DNA from: an uncultured bacterium
GTDB lineage: Bacteria > Bacteroidota > Bacteroidia > Bacteroidales > JACABE01
Assembly: GCA_903911455.1 (NCBI GenBank)
Contig: CAIWDQ010000080.1
Location: 1 to 9,937, forward strand
Length of the DNA stretch: 9,937 bases
Direction of reading: 5' to 3'
Position numbers and translations under genes: made by a program. Each line of letters opens with the position of its first letter. Positions within the stretch are counted from its first letter, which is position 1. This document shows, in pieces, positions 6,321 to 9,937 of this stretch. Under the pieces are notes generated by a model that was not told the DNA's origin, ran no database searches, and was given only the letters and a program-made list of their open reading frames with translations.

Positions 6321-8507
6321 ATGAAACTAAAGTTCAAACCTAAAAGATGGCACATAGTTTTATCAATTATATTTGTTATAATATTCTTGATACTATTCTT
6401 TTTATCGGATATTATAAGAAGCTATGTAGTGAAAAATTCTGAAAAATTGATTGGTCGCAAGATTGAATTAAAAGAACTTCATATCAACTATTTTAAATGT
6501 AGTTTCACTGCTAAGGATTTTGTTTTGTACGAAAAGAATAAAAAAGAAACTTTCGTTAGTTTTGAAGAATTATACATCAATTTTGCCCCATGGCATCTGT
6601 TTAAAAAGGAATATGCTATTTCTGAATTCCGTTTGGTAAAGCCTTATGTATCTCTTATATATTCTAAGGAAGGTTTTAATTTTAAAGATATGATGACTTC
6701 TACAGATACTACTAAAATTACAAAAGCTAAGGGTGATACTGTAAGATATCTTGTCGAACATATAAATATAATAGGGGGTAATATTAAGTATCAAGATAAA
6801 ACTGTTGGCAGTATTACCGACCTTAAAAAGATAAGTCTTAATATCCCTAAAATAGCCTGGAACAATAGTAAATCTGATATGGGTATTGATTTCGTTTTAG
6901 GCGAAAATGGCAAAGTCGCTTTAAGTGGCATTATCAATCCGCAGTCTGCTAAATATACTATAAAAGTTAAGACGGAGAATATTGATGTTGAGCCATTCGC
7001 AGGATACTTTAAATCTTATATGGATGCCGGTCTTGTAAAAGGCTTATTGTATTCGGATGTTTCGATAGATGGCAAAATGGATGAACCTATGAAGTTTATT
7101 GTGTCGGGTACCGGAGGCTTAAAAGATGTGCTTATTAAGGATGTTAATCAAAAACATTTTTGCTCTGCTACAGATGCTTATGCAGTAATCGATTCTATTG
7201 ATATGGGAAGATGGAACTTCTGTTTCAACACAATTAAGATTGAAAATCCACATCTGACAGTTAGTCTTGATAAAAAGGGGAATAATGTAATGCGTATCTT
7301 TGCTCCTTATTTTAAAGGCGCTACTACCACCGCAGAGGGCACTGTTACTGCTGATTCAACGGCTATTCATTATTCAATCGAGAACATGATAGTGAAAAAC
7401 GGGAAGATATCTTATACTGACTTGACCTTGAAGCGTCCATTCCTTTTTGATGTTAATGACCTTAATATGGAGATGAAAGGTTTTGGTGACACTAAGACTA
7501 AAATTCCACTTGATTTCAGTATGGTTCTAAATCATACGGGTACATTTAAAGGCAAGACTGTTTTAAATATGATTAATCCTTTTAATATTAAGTTTGATGG
7601 TTCTATTGCTAATTTGGATGTGGTTTGTTTTTCACCTTATTTTGAGTATTTTGTGGCAAGACCTTTAACTAAAGGGAGATTTAATTACGATTGCAAACTG
7701 GCTATGACTACATCTAGTCTAAGTAATGAAAATAAATTAAAGATTGTTAATATTGAAGTTGGTAAGAAACTTAAAGATAAGCCTGTGTATAAAGTGCCTA
7801 TTGGTTTGGCATTATATATTCTTAAGGATAGAAATGATATTATTGACATTGATTTACCTGTAAGCGGCAATCCCAAAGATCCCAAATTTAAGCTTAGTAA
7901 GATAGTTTGGAAAACGTTGGAGGAGTTTCTTTTAAAAGCTATTACTTCACCATTTAAAGCTATTGGCAACTTGTTTGGGTCAAATCCCGAGAGCATCAAA
8001 CAAATTCCTTTTGAGTTTCTTCAAGATAGTTTAACTTCTGATCAGAGAGGTAATCTCGATAAAATTGCTGAAATTATCGTAAAGAAACATGGTTTAGCAT
8101 TTAATTTTATTCAGACAACTGATCCTGATAAAGAAAAAGCGCTTATCGCTAATCAAAAAGCGAAAGTGCTGTATGTGAAAACGATGCAGCCAAATGCTGA
8201 TCCGTCACAATTGAATTCTGTTGCTTCAACGATTAAGGATAATACTCCTGAGTTTTGTGCCTTCTTAGGTTTACAGCCTAATGCATCTGCTGAAGATATC
8301 ACTAAAGCATGTTTCACTAAGGTTGGTACTGAAAATGTATTAATAACATTTAATCAATTGCTTGATATACGTAAAAACTTATTGACTGATTATTTTAATG
8401 GGAAGAAATTACCTTTAGGCTCTGTAATGGTGAGGACTGCCGATTTGCGTAATCTGCCTGATGATTTAAAGAAACCGCAATTTACTGTTGATTTAACATT
8501 GAAATAA
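6321..8507 (+). CDS. DUF748 / AsmA-like membrane-anchored envelope protein
   Basis: This 728-residue protein has a basic N-terminus and one membrane helix (about residues 11-29), then a long extracytoplasmic part. The AsmA-like start (RKIELKELHINYF, FAPWHLFKKEYAISEF, VKPYVSLIY) and the C-terminal block DIDLPVSGNPKDPKFKLSK, then ITSPFKAIGNLFG (about residues 505-555), are characteristic of DUF748 proteins. A tail from about 570 (DSLTSDQRGNLDKIAEIIVK onward) is also usual in this family. AsmA-like proteins are thought to be elongated beta-rich proteins working in lipid transport or outer-membrane homeostasis; applying that role here is inference. I place the start at ATG 6321 rather than 6261: the promoter -7 element lies inside the longer frame, and the shorter form gives a normal anchor beginning MKLKFKPKRW. 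The gene is monocistronic on the plus strand and divergent from the TonB-dependent receptor. No partner gene follows it. Confidence 0.88.
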   Translation: MKLKFKPKRWHIVLSIIFVIIFLILFFLSDIIRSYVVKNSEKLIGRKIELKELHINYFKCSFTAKDFVLYEKNKKETFVSFEELYINFAPWHLFKKEYAISEFRLVKPYVSLIYSKEGFNFKDMMTSTDTTKITKAKGDTVRYLVEHINIIGGNIKYQDKTVGSITDLKKISLNIPKIAWNNSKSDMGIDFVLGENGKVALSGIINPQSAKYTIKVKTENIDVEPFAGYFKSYMDAGLVKGLLYSDVSIDGKMDEPMKFIVSGTGGLKDVLIKDVNQKHFCSATDAYAVIDSIDMGRWNFCFNTIKIENPHLTVSLDKKGNNVMRIFAPYFKGATTTAEGTVTADSTAIHYSIENMIVKNGKISYTDLTLKRPFLFDVNDLNMEMKGFGDTKTKIPLDFSMVLNHTGTFKGKTVLNMINPFNIKFDGSIANLDVVCFSPYFEYFVARPLTKGRFNYDCKLAMTTSSLSNENKLKIVNIEVGKKLKDKPVYKVPIGLALYILKDRNDIIDIDLPVSGNPKDPKFKLSKIVWKTLEEFLLKAITSPFKAIGNLFGSNPESIKQIPFEFLQDSLTSDQRGNLDKIAEIIVKKHGLAFNFIQTTDPDKEKALIANQKAKVLYVKTMQPNADPSQLNSVASTIKDNTPEFCAFLGLQPNASAEDITKACFTKVGTENVLITFNQLLDIRKNLLTDYFNGKKLPLGSVMVRTADLRNLPDDLKKPQFTVDLTLK

Positions 8508-8592
8508 TCTTTAATTGAGTTTACTCCGATAATTACCATGTCCTTAAAAGCCACAATACTTTCAGCATACCAATGTGATATGACAAAACTTA

Positions 8593-8660
8593 ACCACTAA
8601 GCGGTTTGGAACCGCTAAGTGGTAGCAATTCCGCTTAGCGGTTTTCCACCGCTTAGCGGA
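8593..8660. repeat. Two adjacent imperfect hairpins with the CCGCTWAG core (left palindrome cluster)
   Basis: Hairpin one has arms 8593-8606 and 8610-8623 (14 bp, one A-A mismatch, 3-nt loop). Hairpin two has arms 8630-8642 and 8648-8660 (13 bp, one T-T mismatch, 5-nt loop) and is built from two direct copies of CCGCTTAGCGG at 8631-8641 and 8649-8659. The cluster lies about 85 nt after the stop of the DUF748 gene and could stop its transcription, but only a short interrupted T run (8667-8673) follows. The same core recurs in the hairpin at 9368-9408, so this looks like a repeat family rather than a one-off terminator. Confidence 0.75.
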
Positions 8661-8934
8661 TATATGTCTTTTTATGAGTAGACTTAGTTATAGAATTGTT
8701 TGATAAAATCAAAAAAATGTAAAAAAATTAATGGCTATAGAAACAAATTGGTTTATTACATAAAAAGCTAATGTGAAAATAATGACTTATTGCTCAAAAA
8801 ATAAAACGTTAATTTAGGATTTTAACTGTAAATAATTTTTTTTAATTGTATTGATAAATTAAGAAAAAAAAGAAATTCTTTCTGAAATTAATACAGTTTA
8901 AACTCCACCACAACCAGCATCAATATTTATTATA
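8661..8934. other. AT-rich intergenic stretch, nothing recognised
   Basis: Very AT-rich sequence with many A and T runs between the palindrome cluster and the 21-nt array. I see no open frame worth calling, no tRNA or rRNA-like fold and no TAnnTTTG promoter. The 8508-8592 stretch before the palindromes holds only a 20-codon ATG frame (8538-8600) without support. Confidence 0.6.
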
Positions 8935-9330
8935 AAAATAAAGGGCATTAATGATAAATTGTATGGAATGGCTAATAATATGCAGATTATAACAATAAAG
9001 TTCTGAAAAATCCCTGACAAAATGTCAGGAATCGCTCAAAAATTGTGTATTTTTCCTAATATGCAACGTTGCATCACACATATGCAACGTTGCATATTGA
9101 TAAAAACACAGGTTTTTGACCTAAAAACACCTGTTTTTGCATAAATGGAGTGGTGCATTGTTGCCATGCAACGTGGAAAACCTGACAAAATGTCATGCTT
9201 TTTAGCTAAGATACGTGTTTTTTATGAGAAGCAACGTTGCATAATGCCGAAAGAACGTTGCATATTAGGAAAAGCAGCGTTGCATATTAAGAAAAACAGT
9301 GTTGCATATTAAAAAAAGCAAAGCTCATTA
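8935..9330. repeat. Diverged tandem array of about 18-19 units, period 21 nt (22 nt at right end)
   Basis: Units begin at 8935, 8956, 8977, 8998 and so on every 21 nt to 9250, then at 9271, 9293 and a degenerate one near 9315. The best-conserved core, CGTTGCAT, starts at 9067, 9088, 9235, 9256 and 9278, with TGTTGCAT at 9300: steps of 21, 147 (7 x 21), 21, 22 and 22. Other segments keep the same register: ATGCAACGT again at 9166; a 15-mer CCTGACAAAATGTCA at 9013 and 9181 (168 = 8 x 21); AAAAACAC at 9102 and 9123; AAATTGT at 8956 and 9040 (84 = 4 x 21). Two units, 9061-9074 and 9082-9095, are perfect 14-bp palindromes ATGCAACGTTGCAT. Function is unknown: iteron-like or regulatory array, repeat element, or decayed heptad-repeat coding DNA are all possible. 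Confidence 0.8.
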
Positions 9331-9361
9331 ATTTTATTATTGTAAGATATGGGATATTTAC

Positions 9362-9408
9362 AAAAAAAATCCGCTAAGTAGTCAGAACGCAAAACTACTT
9401 AGCGGATT
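9362..9408 (-). terminator. Intrinsic terminator of the 124-aa gene, built from a CCGCTAAG palindrome
   Basis: Perfect 15-bp inverted repeat, arms 9368-9382 and 9394-9408, with an 11-nt loop. On the minus strand it starts 22 nt after the stop codon at 9431 and is followed directly by a run of eight T (9369-9362), the standard form of a rho-independent terminator. The left arm CCGCTAAGTAGT (9371-9382) matches 11 of 12 bases of CCGCTAAGTGGT at 8612-8623, linking it to the left palindrome cluster. Confidence 0.85.
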
Positions 9409-9430
9409 ATAATATTTTTCTAATGATTTT

Positions 9431-9805
9431 TTATGCCTTTGGCATTCTTTTTCCGCGATTAGCAACATTTATTAATGATCCTCTTTCTTGATGAATAATA
9501 ATAGATAGTTGATCATCTTCGCCCATGTGGCTGCTAACACCGTTTGCAATAGCACTTGCGTTTTTGTACCTAGCTTTGCGTGCTGCATTTGTTTTTTTAT
9601 TCTGATCCATCCAATCTTTCTTTAATTTTGCACTTTTGCCCAATTCATCAAGGTAAGCTTTATCTAAAAGCATTTGTTTTGCTATGTTACCATCTACATC
9701 GTAAGTAACATTAATATCTTTTGCCAAAATATCAGCCTTGTTGTCAGTAAGAGTCCCTAACATCCAATCCGAAAATTCATTCATTGTACTAGCTGTCATT
9801 CCCAT
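9431..9805 (-). CDS. Hypothetical protein, 124 aa, family not recognised
   Basis: I do not recognise this protein. It starts at ATG 9805 behind an A-rich stretch (AATTAAAAAAATGGGAATG), typical of translation starts in this phylum; ATG codons at residues 3 and 8 are alternatives. There is no signal peptide or membrane segment, so it is probably cytoplasmic. The N-terminal part (about 8-35, NEFSDWMLGTLTDNKADILA) looks helical. Residues about 48-87 form a lysine/arginine-rich, probably helical stretch (ELGKSAKLKKDWMDQNKK, then ARKARYKNASA). The end is basic (NRGKRMPKA), so nucleic-acid or partner-protein binding is possible but unproven. It has its own strong terminator and no neighbour on its strand in the window, so it is probably transcribed alone. 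I found no TAnnTTTG promoter in the 132 nt upstream, where only a CACTTAA direct repeat (9841 and 9851) stands out. The start, terminator and composition support a real gene. Confidence 0.65.
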   Translation of the reverse strand: MGMTASTMNEFSDWMLGTLTDNKADILAKDINVTYDVDGNIAKQMLLDKAYLDELGKSAKLKKDWMDQNKKTNAARKARYKNASAIANGVSSHMGEDDQLSIIIHQERGSLINVANRGKRMPKA

Positions 9806-9937
9806 TTTTTTAATTTTTTAATTATTATATCACTACTGGGCACTTAAATCCACTTAATTTCTAATTGATTACAATTGGACTCTTTGTTGTTTTTGCAATC
9901 ATATTTAGTAAGTATTTCATTTAATGGTGTTTTATCC

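Noticed and set aside
9061..9144. 27-codon frame from ATG 9061 to TAA 9142-9144, and a 55-codon frame 9145-9312
   Set aside because: Both lie within the 21-nt array and are explained by its period; no promoter or A-rich start region supports translation, so I report them as a finding and not as genes.
8935..9330. CRISPR array
   Set aside because: Units are contiguous and about 21 nt with graded divergence; there are no unique spacers between constant repeats and no cas genes.

Overview
The window is AT-rich DNA from a Bacteroidota bacterium, probably Bacteroidales-like. The evidence is a TonB-dependent receptor with an N-terminal carboxypeptidase-regulatory-like domain, a ComEA-type helix-hairpin-helix domain fused to an outer-membrane barrel, A-rich rather than Shine-Dalgarno translation starts, and three promoters carrying the Bacteroidota -7 element TAnnTTTG.

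Layout. Positions 1-199 hold no supported gene. Positions 200-3658 are a tight minus-strand operon read in the order purE (purine synthesis), a 273-aa outer-membrane barrel-like protein, then a 704-aa helix-hairpin-helix/barrel protein. Gaps are 11 and 7 nt, and one near-consensus promoter sits at 3719-3750. Both downstream genes appear to start at TTG. In each case an out-of-frame ATG lies just upstream and its short frame ends in a TGA overlapping that TTG. Positions 3774-6146 (minus) encode a stand-alone TonB-dependent receptor. It is divergent from a DUF748/AsmA-like envelope protein (6321-8507, plus), and both promoters lie in the shared region. Positions 8508-9430 are a long non-genic stretch, and 9431-9805 (minus) is an unrecognised 124-aa protein with a clear intrinsic terminator.

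Most of the gene content concerns the cell envelope: outer-membrane import, two barrel proteins and one AsmA-like membrane-anchored protein. PurE is the only metabolic gene and carries the two barrel genes behind it.

The most unusual part is 8594-9408. It contains a hidden, strongly diverged tandem array with a 21-nt period (drifting to 22 nt at the right end), running from about 8935 to about 9330. Related segments stay in exact 21-nt register even 84, 105 and 168 nt apart. Read in one plus-strand frame, the array gives a 7-residue periodic peptide with only two internal stops before its terminal stop. Palindromes sharing the core CCGCTWAG bracket it on both sides; the right-hand one forms the terminator of the 124-aa gene. 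This may be a repeat or mobile unit, a regulatory or iteron-like array, or the remains of a heptad-repeat gene. The sequence alone does not decide between these.
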